Of a stretch of DNA of 64,000 nt, positions 39,801-51,600 are shown piece after piece; position 1 is the first letter of the stretch, and each line of letters starts with the position of its first letter. The DNA comes from Membranipora membranacea. Its lineage: Eukaryota > Bryozoa > Gymnolaemata > Cheilostomatida > Membraniporidae. A program made the translations under genes and the position numbers. The stretch lies in the NCBI GenBank assembly GCA_914767715.1, contig OU612068.1:7626001-7690000 (forward strand), written 5' to 3'. Under the pieces are notes generated by a model. It had not been told where the DNA came from. It worked only from the letters and a program-made list of their open reading frames with translations, and did no database searches.

Positions 39801-42800
39801 AAGACCTTCCTTGGTCTACCTTGGTTAATTTTTAACACTATATATTTTCATAATTTTGTTGGTACCTCAGCCTGCGTGACATAACACAATTTCTAATTTC
39901 TCACGTGATAACTTGTACATATAACAAATTTTTGCTCTACCAGGACACGATAATATATAACGGAAAGACAACAATGCTGTTGTAGCCTTCTGCAGGATTT
40001 CAACACTGATAGCGGGTTGATGAGTCCAAATTTATAACGAAAAGTTTATATTCTGAAAATAAGGGCAAAAGATTTTATTTTCATGTGCACTTTGCAATTC
40101 TGTGAAAACTAAATGTGTTTACAGGTATGTTGTGTTGAAGGCGATTGGTATACAGCCCTGATCAACTTTCATCAACCATATTGGAATTAAGGCTTTCAAT
40201 GCTAATCATTCAGGAACCTGACACTATTCTACTGTTTTCAAATGTATTACTGTGTGTTAGTTTCCAATATTGTGCACATGTACACAGGAGTATTCATAGA
40301 ATGTGGAAAAAAATTTCATTCATATTTCATTCATATTTCTTGTGTGGCTTATGATGTGAATGTTGTTGCTTTTCACGTGGTGTGAAAAGTTTCTTGTCTG
40401 GTTTATCTAATGAAACAAACAAGTTCTCTGCTCTATCAGACATTGGAATGTCGATCACTCTTTGCTCGCCAAAAGAGTTTAAACAAAGTGGAGGGCTTAT
40501 ACCAAAATGCACCAGTGACAATATCAGTTAGGAATAAAATTTAACCTTGATATTAGTTTAGTGCCTTCGAATATTACACTGGATCAATTGCTTTATGACT
40601 TTGTTTGACCATCGTTATACTGATAATTGCAGTAACTGACCCAGATACAATGAGTATATGCTCTCAGCACTTGAATGCTAACCCGCTGCTAACGCCTGCC
40701 AGGAGTATCGAGACCTTGAACAGCGCCCACCATACTGCAGACGAGGCCAGCGCCACGGAGAGTGTCCAGGATCTAAGGCTACACGCTATCAGACCAGATA
40801 GTTTATCAGGTATGGCCTACTGAGGTTTGATATCAATACTATCCCTGTCGCATGATCACATCATACTAGGAAGACTAAAGGCTACAAAAGAAGAAACTGC
40901 CTTTATCTGATACTGTATTGCTGCATAAACAAAATCGAACCAGAATCATTAAGAAAATGCTCTATGTTTAATACCCTATGTGGTAGGCAGATGATTATGA
41001 TCGCTCTACAGTATAAATACTTATTTGAGAGATGTGGCGCAGCTACCATGACTTGAAAAGTGGGGTTATTTTTTATCGAGGGTACTAAACTGAAATTGAA
41101 ATCAATACCTGCAACATAACACCGGTGATGACACTACTCTTCATACCCTCACTTATTGAAGCAATCTGAGCTACTGACTTTCGTAATCTAGGATATAACA
41201 GCCTCAGTAACCGAGCCGATAATAATGAATTTCACAACTGGTGTTAATGCTTTGTCTTGTGTGAGATATCCTAGCAGTTAATCGAAAAAAAAGATCGCTT
41301 TATTGTCCTTTTTGATCTCACACTTACAGATAGCATCTCACTGACCCGAACACCTAAGCCAAGGCGTGCAGCGGAAGTGAAGTTTGCTCCCGATACATTA
41401 TCATTAACTAGCTCAGACACTAACACAAGCTTAGTGATGAAGCCAAAGTTTGATAGAGAGTTCTCCAGATGTATATCTATCCCTAACGCTGACTTAGATG
41501 AGGTGGAGTATGATCAGGAGGAGGATACGGACTGTAAGTATTGCTAACACTGAATATGACCTGATGCTGACACTGACTTAGTCTGTCTTGACACACTCTG
41601 TCCCCCCCCCCCTCCCCACTAAAAAAATCTTCTCAAGACAGGTTAATGCTGTCATGGCGTAGTGGAAGCCCACATACCAACTGCTTATGTCCGTTAATTC
41701 AATCAATATTTGTACCAAGTTTTAACCAATTGAAATTTTTTTACTGTGATTTTATTTATTATGTTTTATTTCTTAACCTTGAACTCAACTAACGATGGAG
41801 ACAGAAGATATATATATATATATATATATGAAGCCTTTAGTTTGTGATATTTTCAGCTCCATATGGCAGTTTGATCTTCACTCTATTCTATCAGGAATCG
41901 GAAGAGAAACTGGACATTGAGATACTCGGAGCTCAGGTGTGTACGTACATTATGTACTGAGGTAATATTATCATCATGTCAGAGAAGTCTATATGTAGTC
42001 CTATCCTCATGATCAATAATGGCACTAAAATATAGCTTTCAGCGGCAAGTCTTAGGTTACACTTAAAACCGTACCGTTGAGGTTCGATTTAAATCTTGAA
42101 CACAATAGTGGTATATTATATTCGCCATATAAGATAAATGATATTTTACTTCATCAATATTTTAGCATCTGCCAGATACGGGTGCATCTTACAATCCTTA
42201 TGTTTCCATCAACTTGGTACCAAGTCTTGGTATTGTGAGTATATTATCTATATTTTTCTTTCTGATGTATGAAACCTTGCCCAAATAGACATTCCAGCGA
42301 GTAGAAATTGGCAAAAACATTGTATAGTATATACTTTGAAGGATTATATGTGCTACTTTGATTATATCACTACGGTGTGGTCATAATAAATCTTCTCTTG
42401 TGGTGCCGGAAAAATGGTATGGATTTTGAAATATGGAATTTAATGATGGCCAAAAGGCCATGTCCAACCACACAGTAATCCCTTAAACAATTTATCGATG
42501 GGCAACTCATTTTCGGCAGTATAGATCCTCACATTTAAAGTATACCCAAGCTCAACTTAGGCCACATGCTGATTCACACCATTCACCCATATCTAGACAT
42601 AGTTTTATTTAATCAACAGTCCAGGAAGCAGCGAACAAAGACAGCAGAGAACACATTACAGCCAAGCTGGAAACAGAAACTCTCATACTTTGGTGTAACC
42701 CCGGAAGATCTACTCTTCAAATCTTTCATGTGAGCATAACTAGACAATCAAAATATACATGAGAACACCATGTAATGCTTGTTCAAAGTAGTCCTAGCCT

Positions 42801-44978
42801 AGTCTTGGCGCCTTATTGTGTAAGCTGCGACAATCAATCCTTGCTTATTCCATTGGCTTTTATTATATACTGAAAAGGTAGTTCTCACCCTAATAATCCA
42901 AACAGATCTATCTCAAAACTGGATTTTTGCAGATGTACAAAAGGCCTACCCTCTATTCAGATTGAAATTAAAATCAAATGATGTATCACACGCCACATCC
43001 CGAAGCATGGGCGGCAAAATTTAAGTGCCTTAGTGGCGAGGCCGGAATATCTGCAGTGGGATTAGAACCCACGACCTTCAACATTTGCATGCTGAAGGAA
43101 CGGCGCTCTAACCAACTGAGCCACCTCCTACTTCTTTCTATAGTTTTGTTTCTGATGTATTTCATGTTGTTCTGTAGATTTTCAGTGGCTGATGAGAGAA
43201 TGCTTGGAGCTGACGCGATCATAGCTGAGTTCAGACTTCCTCTGAGACAAGTGAACTCATATGAGCTCACGCACTATCATGTATATATGGAGCAGCGGGT
43301 CAGTGTAAGTAACAATCAGTCATAAATCTTCACCATCTCAAAGATATAATCTCATCCAAAACTTAAATCTCTTATTTCATCGTAATACTATCAATAATCA
43401 ACATCCAGTACCACCCTGACACAGACAATCATATTATGGTAACACTGATGTCACCACCCAGCATCATAACACGGGTTAGGTGACCATTCAGAAGTCTGTG
43501 ATTCACTGTACCAGCAGATATGAATGTCAAATCTGTACTGCGTTTATGAACAATGATGTAGTATTGCAGAAAGTTATGACAATCTTCAATGTAAATTGAG
43601 CTCATGCTTGTGAAAATATGTTCACATGTTACATGTCGCATGTTCACGCTATGAAATGTTCCGCTGATTTCATGGTTCTATTTTTTACCTGTTCAGGTTC
43701 CATCTGATGAGGCCATGACAGGAGATGAGAGAGGAAAGATATTATTATCTATTAGATATAACACTGTAGCCTCACAGTTACATGTAGCAGTAGTGAGATG
43801 TGCTGCTCTTAGTCTGACCAATCATAGAGATGCACTGGCTGATCCATACGTCAAACTGTGAGTAGATAAAGTATATAGTAAGCTGGATTATGTTATGAGA
43901 GTTGCTTCCCCTTTTCTGTAACGCTGCTGACCTAAATCTAGCTCCTTGATCTGTAATGCTCATTGATATGTATTTATGTACATATTCTCAGTGGTTTGAA
44001 TTTTAAATATTAAGAAGAATTTATGAATAATTTGTTAATGTGATGCAGGATGAATAATTTGTGACCTTATGAATAATTAGAGTGTGCATACACACAACTA
44101 TCCTTCTTGCTTATTCTGTTTCCTAGTAGCAACATAGACTTAATAATAAGTCTATGAGTAGCAACAGTTATTGTCACATCTCTGTGTTTTATCAACGAGG
44201 GCTAAAGATAAACATCTGCCTCTTCTGGGCAGTCAGGGAGTTTGGGACATATAATATGTCCCAAACTCCCTGGTGCAGTTGTGTAGATTATACATTTAAG
44301 CAAAGGAGTCATCTAAACATGTAAAAATGGATCATAATACTGATATTGTATCAGTTAGCCGACGAACCTGGCTTACCATTTCTGACTTATGTTATACATC
44401 TATCTCAATTTTTATCTATCATAGATACCTCATGCCTGATCAAACGAAGGCCAGCAAGAAGAAGACAGCTGTGGTGAAGCGAACTTTGAACCCTGAGTTT
44501 CATGAGGAGTTTATATATAACGTGCCAAGAAACATCGTACATAAAAAATCGCTTGAGGTTACAGTGTGGAATCACAGCCTGCCTCGCAACACCTTTCTAG
44601 GTGAGCTTACTGCTGCTGTGTACTAGCTCAGGATCTTATAATTACCTGCCATTGATAAGTACAATAGATGACCTGAAAAGGATTGCAGAAGTTTGATGGT
44701 TGGTTAGGAAATTACTCGGAATGAAATGTGGATGCTTGATCTTCGGTTACCACATCTGTTTGCTGATATCATTTGCAAACTTGATAATTTTGTTGCGAGT
44801 GTGTTTTTTGTTGAAATTTTCAACTTTGACATAATATGCTTTTGTTATTACAGGTGGAGTGAACCTATCGCTGAGCTCACCAGTAGCTGCTGAGAAGCGA
44901 CACTGGAATAATGTAGTCAGTAACACAGATAGAAGACATGACTGCTGGCTGTCGTTAAGAGATACATCCAGTAGATAG
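33836..44978 (+). CDS. RPH3A-like: Rabphilin-3A-like Rab effector: RabBD zinc finger plus two C2 domains
   Basis: Fifteen exons (33,836-33,939; 34,587-34,742; 35,423-35,552; 36,123-36,209; 36,558-36,801; 37,621-37,716; 40,633-40,809; 41,330-41,533; 41,857-41,936; 42,166-42,234; 42,620-42,729; 43,178-43,304; 43,697-43,857; 44,425-44,600; 44,854-44,978) close in phase to 681 residues, near the family's length. Residues about 22-170 are a Rab-binding domain: NDRQLLLRSKLGTGWSV helix, eight zinc cysteines as four CxxC pairs (CYLC, CHDC, CSQC, CKIC), then SGAWFF. Residues 241-272 are acidic. C2A spans about 400-528 and C2B 529-681. Rabphilins bind Rab3/Rab27-GTP on secretory vesicles and lipids through C2. 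Here most loop Asp residues are replaced (C2A ...TGASYNPYV; C2B ...VWNHSLPRNTF), so calcium binding is doubtful. The start ATG has a good context (CACACCATGA); an upstream coding exon is not excluded. A SINE sits in the intron before exon 12. Confidence 0.92.
37541..37620 (+). repeat. Tandem repeat carrying four copies of a splice-acceptor motif
   Basis: Units like 'tatgtagggatgtatatat' place AG dinucleotides at 37,548, 37,570, 37,592 and 37,620, spaced 22, 22 and 28 bp. The last one is the acceptor of the acidic exon of the rabphilin-like gene, and the repeat continues into the exon's first bases (GGATGTAT). Confidence 0.8.
40327..40521 (-). other. Antisense open frame in a rabphilin-like gene intron
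   Basis: A 64-codon frame ending at a stop, with a Lys/His-rich end (HSHHKPHKKYE) and a stretch SDRAENLFVSLDKPDKKLF that has protein-like composition. There is no convincing acceptor or promoter. It could be a last exon of a nested gene, a fragment of a processed copy, or chance. Not recognised. Confidence 0.2.
41579..41644. mobile_element. Decayed TAGCCTGTC-type foldback in an intron
   Basis: Ends TTAGTCTGTCTTGAC and CTCAAGACAGGTTA are inverted with several mismatches around a C-run; it lies in the intron after the exon ending at 41,533. Confidence 0.72.
42970..43130 (-). mobile_element. Short SINE copy in a rabphilin-like gene intron
   Basis: tRNA-like head on minus ('ggctcagttggttagagcgc' and B-box-like 'gggttctaatccc') and a tail at 42,970; the body is shorter than in the 19,027 copy. 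It ends 47 bp before the acceptor of the next exon at 43,178. Confidence 0.85.
44234..44272. repeat. Perfect 18-bp-arm hairpin
   Basis: CAGGGAGTTTGGGACATA, a 3-base loop, and its exact reverse complement, in the intron before the exon at 44,425. A looser hairpin with the same AGGGAGTTT/AAACTCCCT motif lies at about 24,041-24,085. Confidence 0.85.
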
Positions 44979-45252
44979 ACAATCCTATTCTCAGACAGTT
45001 ATTCAATAAGGGATATAACAAATTGCCATGTGGTGTGTTTCTTCTATAGCAGTTGCTGGCTTGATAGATGAAGATGTAAATGATATAGAAATTATCAATA
45101 AGTGACTGGCCAAATTTTAGGTGCGGTTACTACATCTTTTTCCCTATGCATAAGGTGCAATCTGCTATCAATCGATGAGAACTTGTATGAAACCCTGGTT
45201 GCTATGCTACATCAGGATGACTGGCCTCTGCAGAACCCTTGTCATGTAAAAT

Positions 45253-45258
45253 AATAAA
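45253..45258 (+). terminator. Polyadenylation signal AATAAA, rabphilin-like gene
   Basis: Canonical AATAAA 275 bp after the stop codon at 44,978, the first such hexamer downstream of it on plus. Confidence 0.55.
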
Positions 45259-46261
45259 GACGAGACGCAAGGGTTCTATCTTTGTTTTGTAATTTTATCC
45301 TTTAAGTTCACAACATTCCACTCATATAATGATAATCACTGAAATCTATATTTTGTCTGTGCCAGAGCATCTAACCCTATTTTGTGGCATCGTAATTAGG
45401 ACCTTGCAATGATTATAAAGATTCTAAGAAAGCGCCTTGTGTCTTCAAATGCCATATTATGAGGAGATGTATATTTTGCTATGTATTCATGATTTCAATA
45501 GCCATATTATTGGATCGGTGCTTATTGAGAAACATATTATATTTTTTGAGCGATGTTTATGATTGCTATAACCAGATTTTTCTGAGAGGTTTTCGTGTGT
45601 ACATAAGATAAGTGCTTATGTATTGGGATGTGCATACTGTTAAGTATTATTTTCAAAGATTCATTAAAGTAGTGCTTATTTTGTGTGGCTGTTGTTCTAT
45701 TTCTTCCAATATAGACACATAATGCAAAATGGAAGCGCAATATGAACTGGAAAATCACAAGAGATATTTCCGTCGGTATGCTATTGAAAATCACCACTTA
45801 CCCATGACGTCAAGCTAGTGCTCAATACCCACATAAGTGCTTGTTTAAAAATGGATTTGATTGTGAAGCATTATAATATTTGTTTGACTTTTAAGTAAGA
45901 ATTACTGTGTATGCGAATTGCCTGCTAACAGACAAAACATTCGATATATCTGCTCCATTGACATTGATGGTACCCTTTGTATTGTGTGATCATGGGAAAA
46001 TTCAACCTGTAATATGTTCATATTATCAGGTTATATCCAATTCAGTTGTTTTAGCATTGGAAGAGTTGTCTCTACACATATACATACCAGTAATTGTCCA
46101 CTCCTGGGCTGAGTGACTCATTTTGCAAAGAGGTCATTGATTGTTTAGGAAGTAATATACGCCTGCGCAGGAAACCTAGCAACAAGGCTTGAGTGAACTT
46201 TCATGTTTTGACTTCAACTTTCAGAGCTCAATTCTTTTCAGTCAACAAACTCCTACAAACT
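45259..46261. other. Intergenic between the rabphilin-like and roadblock genes
   Basis: No supported gene; the promoter of the roadblock gene should lie toward the right end. The ORFs here are shadows. Confidence 0.45.
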
Positions 46262-47724
46262 ATGGTGAGTGGATTACTTAACATTTGGAAGATGTACAAG
46301 AATATTCAGTGATCATAGAGAGACAGTAATTCCATTAATTATAGGCATGAAATGAAAGAAATTGATGAAATTTTTGTATTTTCTCTATACTATTTAGTAA
46401 CTAACTTCCAATCAAAAACATATGAGTGAGTGAGACTCATTCTATGTAAAAAGGTTCCTAGTAACTTTATGTTGGCAAGTAAGTAGCATTTCTTATCACA
46501 TCTATGATGTACTTATGTGTTGGATAAGTAAAACTTTAAGGTTCCATTGGTCTTTCAATCCTCTAAGCTACTTATCTACCCAGTCCTAGGCCTATCCATG
46601 TAATATATATAATATATATATATACTTGTCATGGTGTTGATTTGTTGATGGTTGTCAACCTGTGCATAGAACATCAACCTTGTTAGAACAGCAACATACA
46701 CAATGTGAGCTAAGAAGTTACGAATAGGACTGTGTTTCTATTGACATACATTTGTTTACTCACCCACCATATGTCTTTCAGTCTGAGGTAGAAGAAACTC
46801 TGAAGCGCATCGCCGCACATAAAGGTGTTACCGGGTATATAGTCCTCAACCAAGATGGTAAGTGAAGAGATTGAAAGCGAAGCGAGGTGTTGATATTGTC
46901 TCATACTCAAAAAAGGATGGTCTCACATAACTTTTGCAGCATGCAACGCTTAATGTCAGCGCAGATACATAAGAAAGGCTATGAAGTATGAATGTTTCCT
47001 TGATAAGGGTTAGAAAATCTCATTCCTCAACTGCTCCTTTTAGTTACACTTCACTCAGTAAGGCATGACAATCAACCAAGTTTTCTTCAGTGTTTCCTTT
47101 TTATTCAGGTATCCCAATCAGGACAACACTAGATAACTCAACAACACAGACTTATGCTAGTACAGTGCACTCACTAGCCCAGAAAGCCAGAGGTGTAGTC
47201 CGTGATATTGACCCACAGAATGATCTGACATTTTTCAGACTTAGGAGCAAAAAATATGAAATCATGGTCGCCCCAGGTAAGATTAGATCGACTATCAAAC
47301 TGGAACTTCAATAGGATAGTATAGCTTGTTGAAGTTGAAGTTTGTGGTGTTCCATGAATCATTCTTATGATTGGTACAGAAAGATAGGGTCCCAGTTTAT
47401 TGTTGATGCCGACTAGAAGGTTGACAGTTCAACCAGCTATCATTCATTTTGCTTATTATAACTCCATTTATTATGAATAGGCAGTTGATCCGATCTTCGC
47501 TATTATCTTTTCTGGTCAGTCTTAAGGACTTCTGCATTGTACCACTCATGTTATATTTAGGGGCTACATTCAACCATCACATAGACCAATGTAAGGCTCA
47601 TATTTACAAATCATTGGTTGATTTGATCCACAGACTACTTCTCACAAAGTAATAATTATTTCATGTTATGATTGTAGATCACGATTACTTACTGATTGTC
47701 ATACAGACTCCTGATGTCCAGTGA
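46262..47724 (+). CDS. DYNLRB: Roadblock/LC7 dynein light chain
   Basis: Four exons, 46,262-46,264, 46,782-46,857, 47,109-47,276 and 47,678-47,724, give 97 residues, the family's usual size (about 96). The whole chain is one roadblock/LC7 domain: [14 protein letters not shown] helix, [15 protein letters not shown] strand-turn, then [19 protein letters not shown] and the terminal strand [12 protein letters not shown], all diagnostic. The product is a homodimeric light chain bound to the intermediate chain of cytoplasmic dynein and of ciliary transport motors. The first coding exon holds only the ATG, followed at once by a GTGAGT donor; this start is required because the next exon has no Met and begins with Ser at the position where relatives have it after Met. 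The gene is convergent with the TIR-HEAT gene. Confidence 0.96.
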
Positions 47725-47991
47725 TAAAATGTCCTCTACAATAAAAACTATAACCCCAGACTTCATATAAACATAAAACCAGAATAAGCTTCGCTGCCTC
47801 CGAGGTATCAGCATTCAATGTCATGTCAAGGGCAGATATATTTGTGCGATTTTTAAGCAGTGCTCAAGCACACAGCTTCAATCTCAATCAGATTTTATTC
47901 ATTTTTCGTCGATTTAAAAAGAATGCCAACTCATTTTATTATTTTGTTATTATGTATTTATGAAATATGCTCTATATAGTAGTGATATATA

Positions 47992-47997
47992 AATAAA
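47992..47997 (+). terminator. Polyadenylation signal AATAAA, roadblock gene
   Basis: AATAAA 268 bp downstream of the stop at 47,724. Confidence 0.6.
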
Positions 47998-48665
47998 ATT
48001 TTGTCATAAACCAAAACAACATTGCCACAAGGAAGATACATTTAGATAAGTAATGCTAAGTATACTAAAGATTATTAACATATGTGATGATCTGATGGGT
48101 CAGACAGGATTCTCTCACAAGAGCACAAGGGGTACGCGTGATATTACATATTATAGATTAATATTAATGTGTAGACTTGTGTTGAACGCTGTAGATATTG
48201 TGTATATATTTTGTCATGGAATCCAATTCAAAGACTGCTTGGTAGAAGAAAGACATAAGCATAATGTTTGTGATCATAAAACTACAGCTGTTCCTAACTT
48301 AGACCACTGTTTATGATCTTTTGATGTGTAAAGAACAAAGTCAACAATGTACAATTTTAAATACAAGCACCATACAATAATAATATACAGACATCACTGT
48401 TGATAGCCAAACAATAAAGACGCAAAGCAAATAAGATAAATCCCACCAACACTGAGAGGAATGAGACCCAAGATATACCCAATTTCTTTCACAGAAATGT
48501 GTGAAGAAAGGCATTGCTGGACAGGAGAATGAATGAGAACTAGTAAATGTTGTTTCTATCGCGGTTGAGGTATCGTTGAAATGTTTTGCAGTGATAAAAA
48601 TTCTCAGTGAATTCATAGTTGTCCCCACATTAAAATTGTGCAGACAACTTCACATTTTGCCGACT
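47998..48665. other. Tail-to-tail spacer
   Basis: Between the roadblock gene (plus) and the TIR-HEAT gene (minus); expected 3' UTR of the latter. No RNA gene or protein seen. Confidence 0.45.
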
Positions 48666-51600
48666 TCATTTATTTGAAGCACGCAGAGCCTTCATCTCAC
48701 CAGACAGAACACTGTTTATCTTGAGGGCTTTTGTAGCCTCAGCACCTCCGATGGTTTTGATAGCAATCTCTGCTGATTCTCTTACTTGTGATATGGGATC
48801 GTTTCTCCTGTAATAAGGAAACAAACAATAATACATGTTAACTTTTGCTATTGAAATAGTTTGGTAGAGGGTAGGAGAAGAATATTTTTATTTTTCAAAC
48901 CTATATACTCAACCACCTTTCGCACCTTAAATTGAACTCTGAATTGCTAGCCTTGTTAAGGTCGTACAACTATTGCTTTTATTTTCCTTCTTACGCAGTT
49001 ACTCAGATGACCTTGTTTACCTTATTACAACATGAACATAGGTGTGCCAGAATCAGACGGATCAGAAGAAATGTGCAAAATAAATTAGCAGGTTTCAACA
49101 CAGTGATGAAGCACTTGTACGTTAAACAGAGGGTAAAATTGGCTAATTTGAGTGTATTTCACATAAACGGAAATCCTCAATGATACGGGATTATGAGATG
49201 GTCACTCTGATGGGCAATTTGAATATTAAATGTGAGAGCAGACAGGATCATCTGACTTGCATTAATCTAGAAGAGGATTGGTGACGAAATCTTGATGATG
49301 TCAAATTTACAACTCTCAGGGCAGGCAGGTATGTTACGTATATAATAAGTTAGAGTAGAAATTTTATATTTATAGTTCACCACACAAGGAAATGGTAATA
49401 GGGTGTAATTATAACATATCACACCCATTTCAAGTGGTACCCACTTAAATTGACACAAGCCAGCTTAGCATTAATCATATTAATAATTGTTCCTTCAAAG
49501 ATTAGCGCTTTAATATAAATAACTACAACAACATAAATTATGAATGAGGGCAAAAAACTCAGCTTTTTACTACTCAAACTCCCCACGTAACTACTCTCAT
49601 AAATCTATTTTAGTTGCCTATGACATATCACAATTTGTTGGCAGGGTTTTCTCACACAAATATTCTTGTTATTCTCAGAAAGATTATGTTATTAAAATTA
49701 ATACAATTACATTAATACTACATTATTACATTAGCTTACCATAAGTCAGAGATTTTTTGAACAGCCTTTGTTTCTTTCATCAAAGCCTGAGCGAGACAAG
49801 CACTTTGTCTCACTAGCCGATCCTCATCACTTAGTAATTTTATCAGGCTGTCCTGAACACGCTTAGTGGCTTGACCTATAAAAATAAGCAGGAATCAATA
49901 AATGTCTCTGTAAAAGTGTACTTGACATTGGAAATATTTTACCACATTCTAGCCGTATACTTCAAGTTGTCTTATAGTCATAAACTTCAAAATAATCATA
50001 CCTAAAACATGTGAAGAGACATGCTCATGTTTACATTCCTCACACTTTAAAACTACTCTTGACAGATGTTTTGTAAGATAAGGCTGAGAATGTTTTGAAT
50101 ATCGATTATCATGATACACTATTACAAAACTAAGTGCAAAGATGCAGGCAGGGTATACTTCCTTTACTGTGAGATGCAAAGTCAGAAACAGGATCACTAA
50201 TCATGAAAATGAGGGAGCAGGAAATTTTTTGCAACTGCAGGTGCCTTAGAGTTGGAGTATATATTTATCTATTGCTGGCATGAGGAATCATCCAGATAAA
50301 GGAAATACACATGACGCATATGTCACATATGACACATCCCACCGAACACAAGCCTAGGCTTCCCGAATATCTCATCGTCATGAATTTGTGTCATGACGAT
50401 TTGGCGTTGGAACACAGCTTGTACCCTTCAGATAATGTGGTTGGGACCGAAACAATATAAACACGTATTTTGTGTGGTGGGTGGGGAGGGATCGGTGTAA
50501 AACAAATTCAAGGCAGGCTGGTATATTTTTGGAAGTGCAGACAAACAATCAGATTTAAACAAACCTGGGTATGAGGATGCATAATCTAGTATGATAATTT
50601 TTTATGAAATCATAACGTACGTAAGCACAGCCTCTAAATGGCTCCAGCTAAGAGAATACATCACTGAATCATAACTCATAGCTTCCTGCAGAGGGATGAT
50701 ATAAGGAAAGCACAAGGATTCTTAACCAATCACTACGTGCACAAGCTAAGAGTTCATAGCAGGAAACAGTGCAGCAAAGCTATCCCGACATAAATATTGG
50801 CCAATCGAAATGGTGCACCATTTGCTCTGATATTGGCTAAGAATAAGAATGCCAATTGGTTTTGCTCGTAACTTCTATCTAACAGCAATGCCTGTCCAAA
50901 TCCAGCTACTGCAAGAAACACATGATAAAAAAACCATCACGCTACTATAAATTATAAAATAATGAAACTAACCTGCTCTTCCTAACCCTATGGCAGCTAC
51001 CGCTCTGATGTTGGGGTCTTCACTTCCAGTAAGATCACATAATGAACATATCACAGAGGGTGTCTGGAACCTACCTATAAAATCACATCAGACACATCAC
51101 AATAATTACTAAGACTAAATTCCAAAACAGGTGAACGGAAATCACACCTAGCAGTTTGCACTGATATCCCTTGGCTTGGCTGAGTAGCAAATGGGCATTT
51201 TGGTTATTGCATCATGACGAGGTACTTCAAATTGAAATGCATAGCTTATACTAAAAACTTGTATAAAAAATGGTTTTTCAGTACAATTTAATAATCACTT
51301 TTAAATTACACATTTTCAAACCAATGGTAGTTGTGCAACAATGAAGGAATGTAACATCAAATTGAGTTCATAACAGGCCAGAGTAATGTCTTCTTTGACA
51401 AAATGAAGGCAACCAATTATGTATGTAGAGAGAGCAACCTAATTTGGTTAGTAAAGAGCATTTATTATCCTCATCACCATCATTAATGCTTTGATCTTGT
51501 AAATGATCCTTGACAAGTAGCTATTAGTTAACTTGTAACCCATACCAATATTCTGTATTGCTTGTAATCTGACCGAGCTCTCCATTTCAAATACCTTCCT

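Noticed and set aside
48669-48674. AATAAA on minus at the end of the TIR-HEAT gene
   Set aside because: It overlaps the last codon and stop, so it is unlikely to be the polyadenylation signal.
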